DNA from: Spirochaetota bacterium
Lineage (GTDB): Bacteria; Spirochaetota; UBA4802; JAFGJZ01
NCBI GenBank assembly: GCA_023396615.1
Contig: JAEWVM010000169.1
Location: forward strand, 1-26,673
Reading direction: 5' to 3'
Length of the DNA stretch: 26,673 nt
Below the pieces are notes generated by a model. The model did not search any database. It was not told where the DNA came from and worked only from the letters and a program-made list of their open reading frames with translations. Shown one piece after another: positions 1 to 7,078 of the stretch. How positions within the stretch are numbered: position 1 is the stretch's first letter; each line of letters starts with the position of its first letter. The position numbers and the translations under genes were made by a program.

Positions 1-626
1 AGTGCTGTTGTAAAGTTCGAATCAACGGTAAAATCAGCCGTTTTTAATTTTTCAGAAAGAAGATCTTTCTTCTGCACTGCACCAATGTCTTTAAGCGCGT
101 ATACGGCGCCTATTCGCACATCTTCGGATGCGTTATTGAGTTGAACGGCAATATTGTCAGCTGCAGCTGTTATTTTAAGTTCTCCCGCAATGCTTAGAGC
201 TTTTACCATAACACCGACATCGCTTTCTTTTGCCAAAAGATCAATGAGCATTTTTTCGAGCAGGCTTTTCTTTGAACTGTCTTTAACTGTCGGGATGAAA
301 TCAACAGCCTGTTTTCTTTCCTGGTTAATTCCGTACTTAATGGTTTTTTCAATCCATTCTGCTTTTTTTATGTCGGCTTCCTTGAGTTTCTTTTCACGAT
401 CAGCTTCTTTCTGTTTCCGAATCTTTTCTTTTTCTTCAGGCGTTATTTCCTTTTTTGCGGGTTCTTTTTTGGCAGCTGCAGCAGGTGCTTTCGTTTCCTT
501 TTCGGCGGTTTTTGTTTCTGTTACTTTAGGTTTCGTTACGGTTTCGGGTTTTTTCTGCTGGGCGGATACCGTAGAAAAAAGTATTGTTATTATAGATAAG
601 CAAATAATGCATCTGAATAAGTTCAT
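1..626 (-). CDS. Secreted HEAT-like repeat protein, N-terminal part (cut by window start)
   Basis: The reading frame starts at ATG 626-624 and stays open for 208 codons to the window edge, so the C-terminus is missing. A ribosome binding site (GAAGG) lies just upstream. The first ~23 residues form a signal peptide (hydrophobic run ending in VSA). A low-complexity Lys/Glu/Ala/Thr linker rich in AAKKEPAKK-like stretches follows, to about residue 90, and probably acts as a charged spacer. From about residue 115 the pattern is paired amphipathic helices (LLIDLLAKES, VMVKALSIAGEL, VRIGAVYALKDIG), which looks like HEAT repeats. HEAT proteins usually serve as protein-binding scaffolds. The product is probably periplasmic or envelope-associated. 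Its function is unknown, and the HEAT assignment is by pattern only. Confidence 0.75.
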   Translation of the reverse strand, partial: MNLFRCIICLSIITILFSTVSAQQKKPETVTKPKVTETKTAEKETKAPAAAAKKEPAKKEITPEEKEKIRKQKEADREKKLKEADIKKAEWIEKTIKYGINQERKQAVDFIPTVKDSSKKSLLEKMLIDLLAKESDVGVMVKALSIAGELKITAAADNIAVQLNNASEDVRIGAVYALKDIGAVQKKDLLSEKLKTADFTVDSNFTTA

Positions 627-673
627 TTAATCACCTTCGGAAAATACGGATAAATGCTTCTCGCTTCAATTGA

Positions 674-700
674 ATTATGTTTGTTTTTTCAATCCGTCAA
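674..700 (-). promoter_or_regulatory. Possible promoter for the HEAT-like gene
   Basis: On the minus strand, TTGACG (700-695) and CATAAT (679-674) resemble -35 and -10 boxes. They stand 48-53 bases upstream of the HEAT-like gene start. The spacer is only 15 bases, shorter than the usual 17, so this is a weak call. Confidence 0.3.
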
Positions 701-762
701 GTCAAAAAGAGCTCTAAAAATGAGTTTACGAATTATGCTTATTTTGAAGAATGTCAATTTCA

Positions 763-784
763 ACATTGTCGTTACATTGTCCGC
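763..784 (+). repeat. Tandem 11-base repeat upstream of the acidic protein gene
   Basis: ACATTGTC occurs at 763-770 and again at 774-781, exactly 11 bases apart, so two TTGTC cores lie on the same helix face. The arrangement TTGTC-N6-TTGTC resembles the paired TGTC cores of the E. coli PhoB box. It sits 27 bases upstream of the gene at 811 and in the same neighbourhood as the pst genes. A regulator-binding role is inference. Confidence 0.35.
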
Positions 785-810
785 CGTAAAAAATAATTAT
801 GGAGAATTAT

Positions 811-1224
811 ATGAAATTAAACGAAAAACAGTACGAAACACTTGTTAAAATGCTTTATCTTGCGAACTGGGTTGTAGAAGAAAGTTCGGAAGATCCAAAC
901 AGCGATTATTCTGCTCTCGAACAGCATGTTCTGTCTATGGCTAAAGAATACGGATTTGATAAAAATGTTGTATTTGATGAAGAGTCCAAGTTAAGCTATC
1001 TGAGCGAAGAATACGAAGAATCAACAGATTTGTTTGATATCATCGACGGATATGAATCAGAGCTTATAAACAATACTCTTGCTCTTCATTTCGCGGAAGC
1101 TGAAGTAGACGAGAAATTTCCGTCGCTTGAAGGCGAAGAATTTGATGAAAAGGCTGATGAGCTTTCAGACAAATATTTCGAGAAATTTCAGAAGGAAGGA
1201 CTTGATATTCTTCGTTTGAAATGA
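811..1224 (+). CDS. Small acidic protein of unknown function
   Basis: I do not recognise this family. The product is 137 residues with no signal peptide or membrane segment, so it is probably cytoplasmic. It is strongly acidic, especially in the middle and C-terminal half (runs such as DEESKLSYLSEEYEES and LEGEEFDEKADELSDK), and looks mostly helical. An in-frame ATG lies 12 bases further upstream at 799. I chose 811 because GGAG at 801-804 is spaced six bases from it and overlaps the upstream ATG. The gene ends 93 bases before pstS with no obvious terminator between them, so read-through into pst is possible. A link to phosphate uptake rests only on position. Confidence 0.7.
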   Translation: MKLNEKQYETLVKMLYLANWVVEESSEDPNSDYSALEQHVLSMAKEYGFDKNVVFDEESKLSYLSEEYEESTDLFDIIDGYESELINNTLALHFAEAEVDEKFPSLEGEEFDEKADELSDKYFEKFQKEGLDILRLK

Positions 1225-1232
1225 CAGAATAA

Positions 1233-1265
1233 TTCATAATTTCTTCATATTTTCGAAATAATAAT
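1233..1265 (+). promoter_or_regulatory. Candidate pst promoter with Pho-box-like tandem repeat
   Basis: TTCATAATTTC (1233-1243) is followed directly by TTCATATTTTC (1244-1254), a 10/11 match with 11-base period. TTCATA-N5-TTCATA fits the Bacillus PhoP-box pattern TT(A/C/T)A(C/T)A with five-base gaps. The 18 bases from 1233 to 1250 are followed after nine bases by AATAAT (1260-1265), a 5/6 match to -10. This is the geometry of PhoB-type promoters, where the box replaces the -35. The predicted transcript start is near 1271-1273. No binding data or phoB gene in the window supports it. Confidence 0.4.
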
Positions 1266-1273
1266 CTAACACA

Positions 1274-1313
1274 TGCTCCTTATTTTCACGTTGAAGAAAA
1301 AAAATAAGGAGCA
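1274..1313 (+). promoter_or_regulatory. Hairpin that would sequester the pstS ribosome binding site
   Basis: Bases 1274-1286 (TGCTCCTTATTTT) are perfectly complementary to 1301-1313 (AAAATAAGGAGCA), giving a 13-bp stem with a 14-base loop. The right arm contains AAGGAG (1306-1311), the Shine-Dalgarno of pstS, whose ATG is at 1318. The left arm therefore works as an anti-Shine-Dalgarno. No U-run follows, so it is not a typical terminator. The structure is directly visible; its role in translational control or transcript stability is inferred. Confidence 0.7.
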
Positions 1314-1317
1314 AATT

Positions 1318-2283
1318 ATGAAGAAAGTTCTTCTACTTGCATTATCCGGATTGGTACTTTCAACCGGACTTTTCTCGCAGAATGTATCGGTTGACGGAGC
1401 TATTCCGTCCTATTCCAAGAAATCCGGAATCTCCGGAAGTCTAAACTCAATCGGTTCGGATTCTCTTATAAATCTTATGGCTTTCTGGAGTGAAGGTTTT
1501 AAGAAGAGTTATCCTGGAGTTAAATTTCAAATCGAAGGTAAAGGATCTTCGACTGCGCCTCCGGCATTGATTGAAGGTTCCGCTCAGTTCGGTCCTATGT
1601 CAAGAAAGATGAAATCGTCAGAAATTGAAGCTTTCGTTAAAAAGTACGGATACAAACCAACTGAAATCGTTGTAGCTATTGATACACTTGCTGTATTCGT
1701 AAGCAAAGACAATCCCTTAAAATCACTTTCACTTCCTCAGATTGACGCGATTTTCTCAAAAACAAGAAACAGCAAATACGCTAAAGAAATTACACTTTGG
1801 AATCAAATCGGACTTTCGGGCGCATACAGCAATAAACCTATATCGCTTTATGGAAGAAATTCCGCATCCGGAACTTACGGTTATTTTAAAGAACACGCTC
1901 TTTATAAAGGCGATTTTAAAAATACGGTAAAAGAACAGCCGGGAAGCGCATCTGTAGTTCAGGGTGTTGAAAAAGACAAGTTCGCAATCGGTTATTCCGG
2001 CTTTGGTTACAAGACCAGCGGTGTAAAAGCTATTGCAATTGCACCGAAAGATGGTGCTGCTGCGGTAGAAGCCACTTATGCGAATGCCCTAAGCGGTAAA
2101 TATCCGCTTTCAAGACACCTTTATATTTATGTAAACAAGGCCCCTGGAAAAGCTGTTGATCCTGCAATAAAGGAATTCATTGCTTACGTCCTGAGCAAAG
2201 AAGGTCAGCAGATCGTTGTAAAAGACGGTTACTTTCCTCTAACTGCCAATATGGCAAAACAGCAGCTGGATAAATTGAAATGA
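1318..2283 (+). CDS. pstS: Phosphate ABC transporter substrate-binding protein PstS
   Basis: This is the periplasmic phosphate receptor of the Pst transporter. The 321-residue product begins with a signal peptide (MKKVLLLALSGLVLSTGLFS). The mature part has the PstS pattern: an early GSDSLINLM segment (normally GSDT), GKGSSTAPPALIEG followed by FGPMSRKMK (family pattern A(D)xxxxSRP), the FVSKDNPL strand, and GRNSASGTYGYF, the phosphate-binding loop near residue 180. The frame is open from an ATG at 1273. I chose ATG 1318 because it follows AAGGAG by six bases and starts exactly at the signal peptide. The gene overlaps pstC by four bases (ATGA), implying coupled translation. A hairpin covers its ribosome binding site. 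Confidence 0.93.
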   Translation: MKKVLLLALSGLVLSTGLFSQNVSVDGAIPSYSKKSGISGSLNSIGSDSLINLMAFWSEGFKKSYPGVKFQIEGKGSSTAPPALIEGSAQFGPMSRKMKSSEIEAFVKKYGYKPTEIVVAIDTLAVFVSKDNPLKSLSLPQIDAIFSKTRNSKYAKEITLWNQIGLSGAYSNKPISLYGRNSASGTYGYFKEHALYKGDFKNTVKEQPGSASVVQGVEKDKFAIGYSGFGYKTSGVKAIAIAPKDGAAAVEATYANALSGKYPLSRHLYIYVNKAPGKAVDPAIKEFIAYVLSKEGQQIVVKDGYFPLTANMAKQQLDKLK

Positions 2284-4361
2284 TGCGATCTGCCAAAAAA
2301 GAGCTTATCAACAAAACCGCCCGGGCGTTATTCGCCGCGGGCGGCGTTTCGGTTCTAATTGTAATTATACTAATACTTATTTTTCTTTTTAAAGAAACCA
2401 TTCCTGTATTTTCCGGTGCGGAAATTACAGGGAAAAATTCGATTTCTATTTCAAGCAAGATAATCGGTGCTTCAATCTCGGAGAGAGGAAACCTGATATC
2501 TTATGCTTTTCAAGGCGGTCTTTCGCTTGTTGACCGAAACGGCGCAAATGTTAGCCGGTTTGATTTACCCGAAAAAATTCTTTCAGCAGTATTCAAAAAA
2601 AATACTCTACTTGTTGCTGACGCCGATAAAATATATCTTTATGATTACAGATATATTTCTGACGGTTCGGCTTCGCTTGATTCAAATGCCGAACTGATTC
2701 CTTTGTTCCAGTGCCCTATGCCGAAAGGAATGAAAACGGCTGTAGTTTCATCCAAAGATGATACTTCCGTTGATATGATTTTTTACGGAGATAAACGCAT
2801 TCAGCTCATCAAATATTCTCTAGGCGGAAATATCGAACAGGTTAAAATAGATACAGAAATTTTATCGGTTATAAAATCCGCTGAAGTTTATTTTGACGGA
2901 TCATTGATAGCCGTTTCTGAAGACGGAAGAATATATGTTATCGATGAAAACGGTAATGTGAATGATATACTAAAGGAAGACGGAATAAGCGCCTTTGGAA
3001 TGCTCACAGGAAAGAGAGGCTTCGTTGTTGCTGATTTAAACGGCAATATATCTGTATTCTCAAGTTCAAACAGGGAAGGCTCATCGAGTTTTCATAAAAT
3101 TCACAAAATAGACTCTTGCGGAAAAAAGGTAACATCTATATCTCTGTCTGATAAAGACAGAACTTTTGCAGTCCTTTATGAAGACGGATCTATGAGACTG
3201 TATTATTCAACGACAGAAAAGCTTCTGCTTGAAATTGATGACTTAAACGGAAATATACTTATCAGCGGAAACGGTAAGAATCTTTTAAGCTATGGTTCTA
3301 AACTGGTTTTGTATGATGTTAAAAATAATCATCCTGATATAAGTTTCAAAGCGCTTTTCGGCAAAATTTGGTATGAAGGATATTCCGAACCAGGTTATGT
3401 CTGGCAGTCGACAGGCGGGGCAGATGATTTTGAACCCAAGTATTCACTGATGCCTCTTATTTTCGGAACAGTTAAGGGTTCTCTTTTTGCTCTATTATTC
3501 GCGGTGCCTCTTGCTTTGTGCGGTGCTCTATTCATGAATCAGTTCATGCACCCGGATCTTCAGAGGCTGATTAAACCGGCAGTTGAAATTATGGCCGGGC
3601 TTCCGAGTGTTATTATAGGATTTCTCGGCGGTTTATGGCTGGCTCCGGTACTTGAACAGTATCTGCCCGGAATACTTCTCGGTTTAGTTATTACTCCGGT
3701 TGCGGTTATCTTCGCAGGTCATCTGGTTGAGAAATTTTTTACCAAAAGCGGCGGAGAAATTTACGGAAAAGAAATATTCATTATATTACCGGTCATTGTT
3801 CTTGTTTTCGGAACTTCGATCATGTTTTCAAATGAAATAAGTACGCTTGTTTTTAACGGTGATTTTAAAGACTTTTTCTTTACCAAAACCGGAACACCTT
3901 ATGACCAGAGAAACGCTATAGTTGTAGGTTTTGCCATGGGCTTTGCCGTAATTCCGGTTATTTTCTCTCTGGCAGAAGATGCTTTGTCTTTCGTTCCGAG
4001 AGAAATTATCGCCGGCTCGCTCGCATTGGGTCTTTCGCGCTGGCAGACAGTGAGCGGCGTAGTTTTAAAAGCAGCAAAAAGCGGAATAGTTTCGGCTGTC
4101 ATGATAGGTTTCGGTCGTGCCGTAGGTGAAACAATGATTGTATTGATGGCAACAGGAAATACTCCTCTGATGTCGCTTTCACCGTTTAACGGATTCAGGA
4201 CTCTGAGTGCCAATATTGCCGTTGAACTGCCTGAAACCGCTGTCGGAAGTTCTCCTTACAGAATACTTTTTCTGTCGGCATTAATATTGTTTATTTTTAC
4301 CTTTGCGATAAATATACTTACAGGATTTATCCGCGGAAATATGAGGAAGGAATCCAAATGA
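2280..4361 (+). CDS. pstC: Phosphate transporter permease PstC, long form with periplasmic propeller-like domain
   Basis: This is one of the two membrane subunits of the Pst phosphate importer. At 693 residues it is about twice the length of the common ~300-residue PstC. Residues ~15-42 form the first membrane helix. Residues ~45-375 contain repeated strands of the form LIAVSEDGRIYVIDENG, FVVADLNGNISVFS and FAVLYEDGSMRLYY, suggesting a WD40-like beta-propeller facing the periplasm. The permease core follows from ~385, with LPSVIIGFLGGLWLAP and, near residue 580, the EAA-type loop LALGLSRWQTVSGVVL followed by GRAVGETMIVLMATG, as in PstC. Two ATGs are adjacent (2280, 2283); the first overlaps the pstS stop. 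Long PstC proteins are known in other bacteria. The fold of the insert is my inference. Confidence 0.9.
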   Translation: MMRSAKKELINKTARALFAAGGVSVLIVIILILIFLFKETIPVFSGAEITGKNSISISSKIIGASISERGNLISYAFQGGLSLVDRNGANVSRFDLPEKILSAVFKKNTLLVADADKIYLYDYRYISDGSASLDSNAELIPLFQCPMPKGMKTAVVSSKDDTSVDMIFYGDKRIQLIKYSLGGNIEQVKIDTEILSVIKSAEVYFDGSLIAVSEDGRIYVIDENGNVNDILKEDGISAFGMLTGKRGFVVADLNGNISVFSSSNREGSSSFHKIHKIDSCGKKVTSISLSDKDRTFAVLYEDGSMRLYYSTTEKLLLEIDDLNGNILISGNGKNLLSYGSKLVLYDVKNNHPDISFKALFGKIWYEGYSEPGYVWQSTGGADDFEPKYSLMPLIFGTVKGSLFALLFAVPLALCGALFMNQFMHPDLQRLIKPAVEIMAGLPSVIIGFLGGLWLAPVLEQYLPGILLGLVITPVAVIFAGHLVEKFFTKSGGEIYGKEIFIILPVIVLVFGTSIMFSNEISTLVFNGDFKDFFFTKTGTPYDQRNAIVVGFAMGFAVIPVIFSLAEDALSFVPREIIAGSLALGLSRWQTVSGVVLKAAKSGIVSAVMIGFGRAVGETMIVLMATGNTPLMSLSPFNGFRTLSANIAVELPETAVGSSPYRILFLSALILFIFTFAINILTGFIRGNMRKESK

Positions 4362-5878
4362 AACTGGAAAAGACATATACCTATCTTCTAGCCTTTTCGA
4401 TGCTTTGCATAATACTGATGGTTCTTGGAATCTTTACGATTGTTGCAATGAACGGTCTTCCTTATTTTTGGCTGAAAAACGTTGCAAAAGTTGAGATGAC
4501 TGACGGCAAAGTATATTACGGTGAGATAGCGGGTGCAAACCCAAAAGCTGAAAACGGCAGTGAAACTAAACTTAAAGTCGGAAACAGAAAAATATACGGT
4601 CAAGATTTTCTCTGGATAAAAGATTCAGAAATAAAATCCGTATCATATCCGAAAGAAATAATCATGCTTGAGCGCGATGAATGGGGAAATGCCTATGGTA
4701 TTATCCCTGACATCGGCGGAAAGGAATTTGATGATATACATTCTTCGGTAATGGATGATAAAAAAGAAATTTTGAGACTTGAGAAAGGCAGACTCCTTTC
4801 AATAAACGAGGAAATTTCTAAATTAAATCACAGGATTACGAAAAAAAGTGAAACCGGATTAGAAGATAAACTCGAGAAACTAAAAAATGAATCAGCAGTT
4901 ATTGAAACTGATTTAAATTCAAAAAGAGAGCAGGCTTTATTAAAAGCATTTTCTCTCGTTCTGGCAGACGGTCAGACTGATGAATTAAAGTATTATGATA
5001 TTGTAAAAAAATATCAACCGAATGATGTTTCAATATGCGGAAAAATTTGGATTTCCGTAAAACGCTTTTTTGAATTTATATTTGCCGATCCGCGCGAGTC
5101 GAATACTGAGGGCGGTATTTTCCCGGCGATTTTCGGAACAGTGATACTTGTAATTCTTATGAGCATATTTGTTTTTCCGCTTGGAGTAATAGCCGCGGTG
5201 TTCTTGAGCGAATATGCAAAAGAAGGATTTCTTGTTAAGATTATAAGAAATACGATTTATAACCTTGCAGGTGTTCCTTCGATAGTCTATGGTGTTTTCG
5301 GTCTCGGTTTTTTTGTATACGCGATGGGCGGAAGTATAGACCGGATTTTTTTCAGCGATTATCTCCCTTCACCGACATTCGGAACAGGCGGAATAATTTG
5401 GGGGGCATTGACGTTGGCGGTTTTGACTCTGCCGGTTGTAATAGTTGCATCGCTTGAAGGATTGAAATCTGTTCCTCATATGTACCGCGAAGGTTCATAT
5501 TCTCTTGGTTCTACTAAATGGGAAGTCATAAAAGATGTAGTAATTCCCAACGCTATGCCTGGAATGCTCACCGGACTGATTCTTGCAATTTCAAGAGCTG
5601 CCGGGGAGGTTGCTCCGCTAATGATGACAGGTGTTGTAAAAAGCGCGGTTGCTCTTCCGTTTGATTTGAGTTTTCCGTTTATACATCTCGACAGAAAGTT
5701 CATGCATCTCGGATTTCATATATATGATGTCGGGTTTCAGTCCCCTAATATCGAGGCTGCCAGAGGAGTTGTTTTTAATACAACATTAATTCTTCTTATA
5801 ATAGTTTTCGCACTTAATCTGACTGCTATACTAATAAGAAACAGAATAAGAAATAAATTGTCCAGAAGCGGAGTTTAA
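4358..5878 (+). CDS. pstA: Phosphate transporter permease PstA, long form with coiled-coil insert
   Basis: This is the second Pst membrane subunit, pairing with PstC. It is 506 residues, against about 280-300 for the short form. The first membrane helix (~8-30) is followed by a soluble region. That region contains a small beta section (KVEMTDGKVYYGEIAG), the stretch MLERDEWGNAYG that I associate with long PstA proteins, and a charged helical stretch (~125-190, EILRLEKGRLLSINEEISKL) that looks like a coiled coil. The permease core begins near 245 with GTVILVILMSIFVFPLGVIA, then NLAGVPSIVYGVFGLGFF and the EAA-like SYSLGSTKWEVIKDVVIP and SRAAGEVAPLMMTG. AAGGAA precedes the start. The start overlaps pstC by four bases. 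Confidence 0.9.
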   Translation: MKLEKTYTYLLAFSMLCIILMVLGIFTIVAMNGLPYFWLKNVAKVEMTDGKVYYGEIAGANPKAENGSETKLKVGNRKIYGQDFLWIKDSEIKSVSYPKEIIMLERDEWGNAYGIIPDIGGKEFDDIHSSVMDDKKEILRLEKGRLLSINEEISKLNHRITKKSETGLEDKLEKLKNESAVIETDLNSKREQALLKAFSLVLADGQTDELKYYDIVKKYQPNDVSICGKIWISVKRFFEFIFADPRESNTEGGIFPAIFGTVILVILMSIFVFPLGVIAAVFLSEYAKEGFLVKIIRNTIYNLAGVPSIVYGVFGLGFFVYAMGGSIDRIFFSDYLPSPTFGTGGIIWGALTLAVLTLPVVIVASLEGLKSVPHMYREGSYSLGSTKWEVIKDVVIPNAMPGMLTGLILAISRAAGEVAPLMMTGVVKSAVALPFDLSFPFIHLDRKFMHLGFHIYDVGFQSPNIEAARGVVFNTTLILLIIVFALNLTAILIRNRIRNKLSRSGV

Positions 5879-5879
5879 A

Positions 5880-6674
5880 ATGTCAAAGGATAGATTTTCA
5901 GCAAACAACGAAATTGCAAGCCCGGTAATTGAGGTTTCAAATTTTGATTTTTACTATGGATCGGTTAAGTCTTTAAATTCGGTAAATATGAAAATTAAGC
6001 CGAAGACTACAACCGCGTTCATAGGGCCGAGCGGATGCGGTAAGTCTACGCTTCTGCGGAATTTTAACAGAATGAATGATCTGATTGAAGGTACAAAAAC
6101 CGAAGGAGACATTCTTCTTCATGGTGAAAGCATATACCGTAAAGACTTGAATGTTACGGAACTAAGAAGTAAAGTCGGAATGGTTTTTCAGAAGTCGAAT
6201 CCGTTTCCGATGACAATATTTGAAAATATTGCCTACGCACCTTTAAAAAAAGGCATAAAAAAGAGATCTTCTGATTTAGCAGATTTAGTTGAAGAATCGC
6301 TCCGCGGTGCCGCGTTATGGGATGAAGTTAAAGACAAGCTTCATAAGAGCGCTCTAGGTCTTTCAGGCGGACAGCAGCAGAGGCTTTGTATTGCAAGAGT
6401 TCTTGCGATGAAACCTGAAATCATTCTTATGGATGAACCGTGTTCAGCGCTTGATCCGATTTCGACAATGAAAATTGAGAATCTTATAGCGGAAATTGAA
6501 AAAGATTATACCATTGTTATCGTTACACATAATATGCAGCAGGCTGCAAGAGTTTCATCTTATACTGCGTTTATGTATGTCGGTGAGCTTATTGAATATA
6601 ATTCGACAACGGATCTTTTCTCAAATCCTGTTGTGAAGCAGACCGAGGATTATATTACCGGAAGATTCGGCTGA
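5880..6674 (+). CDS. pstB: Phosphate transporter ATP-binding protein PstB
   Basis: This is the cytoplasmic ATPase that powers phosphate import through PstC and PstA. The 264-residue product has every ABC motif: Walker A GPSGCGKST (49-57), Q-loop VFQKSNPFP (Q104), signature LSGGQQQR (161-168), Walker B IILMDEPCSALD (from 181) and switch histidine in VTHNMQQAAR (H217). The Walker B stretch MDEPCSALDPIS is characteristic of PstB rather than other ABC ATPases. Length matches the family. The start lies one base after the pstA stop, with GGAG upstream. Many pst operons continue into phoU, but here the next gene is convergent. Only a short inverted repeat separates the two. Confidence 0.96.
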   Translation: MSKDRFSANNEIASPVIEVSNFDFYYGSVKSLNSVNMKIKPKTTTAFIGPSGCGKSTLLRNFNRMNDLIEGTKTEGDILLHGESIYRKDLNVTELRSKVGMVFQKSNPFPMTIFENIAYAPLKKGIKKRSSDLADLVEESLRGAALWDEVKDKLHKSALGLSGGQQQRLCIARVLAMKPEIILMDEPCSALDPISTMKIENLIAEIEKDYTIVIVTHNMQQAARVSSYTAFMYVGELIEYNSTTDLFSNPVVKQTEDYITGRFG

Positions 6675-6683
6675 TTTCAGCCG
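6668..6683. terminator. Short inverted repeat between convergent pstB and STAS genes
   Basis: CGGCTGA (6668-6674) and TCAGCCG (6677-6683) form a near-perfect palindrome overlapping the pstB stop codon and ending one base before the stop of the opposite gene. The position between two convergent ends suggests a two-way terminator. Neither side has a proper U-run, so efficiency is doubtful. Confidence 0.35.
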
Positions 6684-6684
6684 G

Positions 6685-7017
6685 TCAACCTGTAATATAA
6701 AATTCGCTTTTAGTTGTAAGGTTTATGTGAGAGCTGACCTGGGATAGATTAAAAATAGACTGGGTTTCTGCCGTGGCTCCATAACAGCCGAAACGTATTT
6801 TTGACTTCGACGCAATATTTGAAGCACGGAGAAGGGAGCTTATCCCTGAAGAATCAATATATCTCAGATTTTCGAGATTTATTCCAACTGCAGCAGGATT
6901 CCTTTCCGTAACATCTTTAAAAACTATATCGAAACGCTTTGCTGTCGTAATCTCAAGTTTGCCGGTAAGGGAAATCTCTTCAACCGGTCCAATTTTTGAT
7001 AAGTCTATTTTAAGCAT
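6685..7017 (-). CDS. STAS-domain protein, anti-sigma factor antagonist type
   Basis: Single STAS domain of 110 residues, similar in size to SpoIIAA/RsbV proteins, which bind an anti-sigma kinase and release its partner until phosphorylated. The diagnostic segment is NLRYIDSSGISSLL; Ser56 in DSSG corresponds by motif to the phosphorylated serine of SpoIIAA. The beta strand VEEISLTGKLE at the start and VGINLENL before the motif fit the fold. No anti-sigma kinase, phosphatase or sigma factor is in the window, so the partner is unknown. The ATG has no ribosome binding site but lies right at the expected transcript start of a good promoter (7023-7050), suggesting leaderless translation. It points the same way as the upstream lipoprotein gene. 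Confidence 0.85.
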   Translation of the reverse strand: MLKIDLSKIGPVEEISLTGKLEITTAKRFDIVFKDVTERNPAAVGINLENLRYIDSSGISSLLRASNIASKSKIRFGCYGATAETQSIFNLSQVSSHINLTTKSEFYITG

Positions 7018-7022
7018 AACTT

Positions 7023-7050
7023 ATTATGCATCTTTTGATGAAATAGTCAA
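7023..7050 (-). promoter_or_regulatory. Promoter of the STAS gene, placed for a leaderless transcript
   Basis: On the minus strand, TTGACT (7050-7045) and CATAAT (7028-7023) each match the sigma-70 consensus at 5 of 6 positions with a 16-base spacer. The ATG at 7017 begins six bases after the -10 box, where transcription would start. The gene would thus have its own promoter rather than depend on read-through from rnr. Confidence 0.5.
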
Positions 7051-7078
7051 TAATCTTATTATGTGTATTTGAAAAAAA

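Noticed and set aside
154..630. A 158-residue plus-strand frame at the window start
   Set aside because: It is the antisense of the HEAT-like gene; the minus strand gives a signal peptide, linker and helical repeats with a ribosome binding site.
1273..1317. Earlier ATG start for pstS at 1273
   Set aside because: It would add 15 residues before a clear signal peptide and has no ribosome binding site; AAGGAG precedes ATG 1318.
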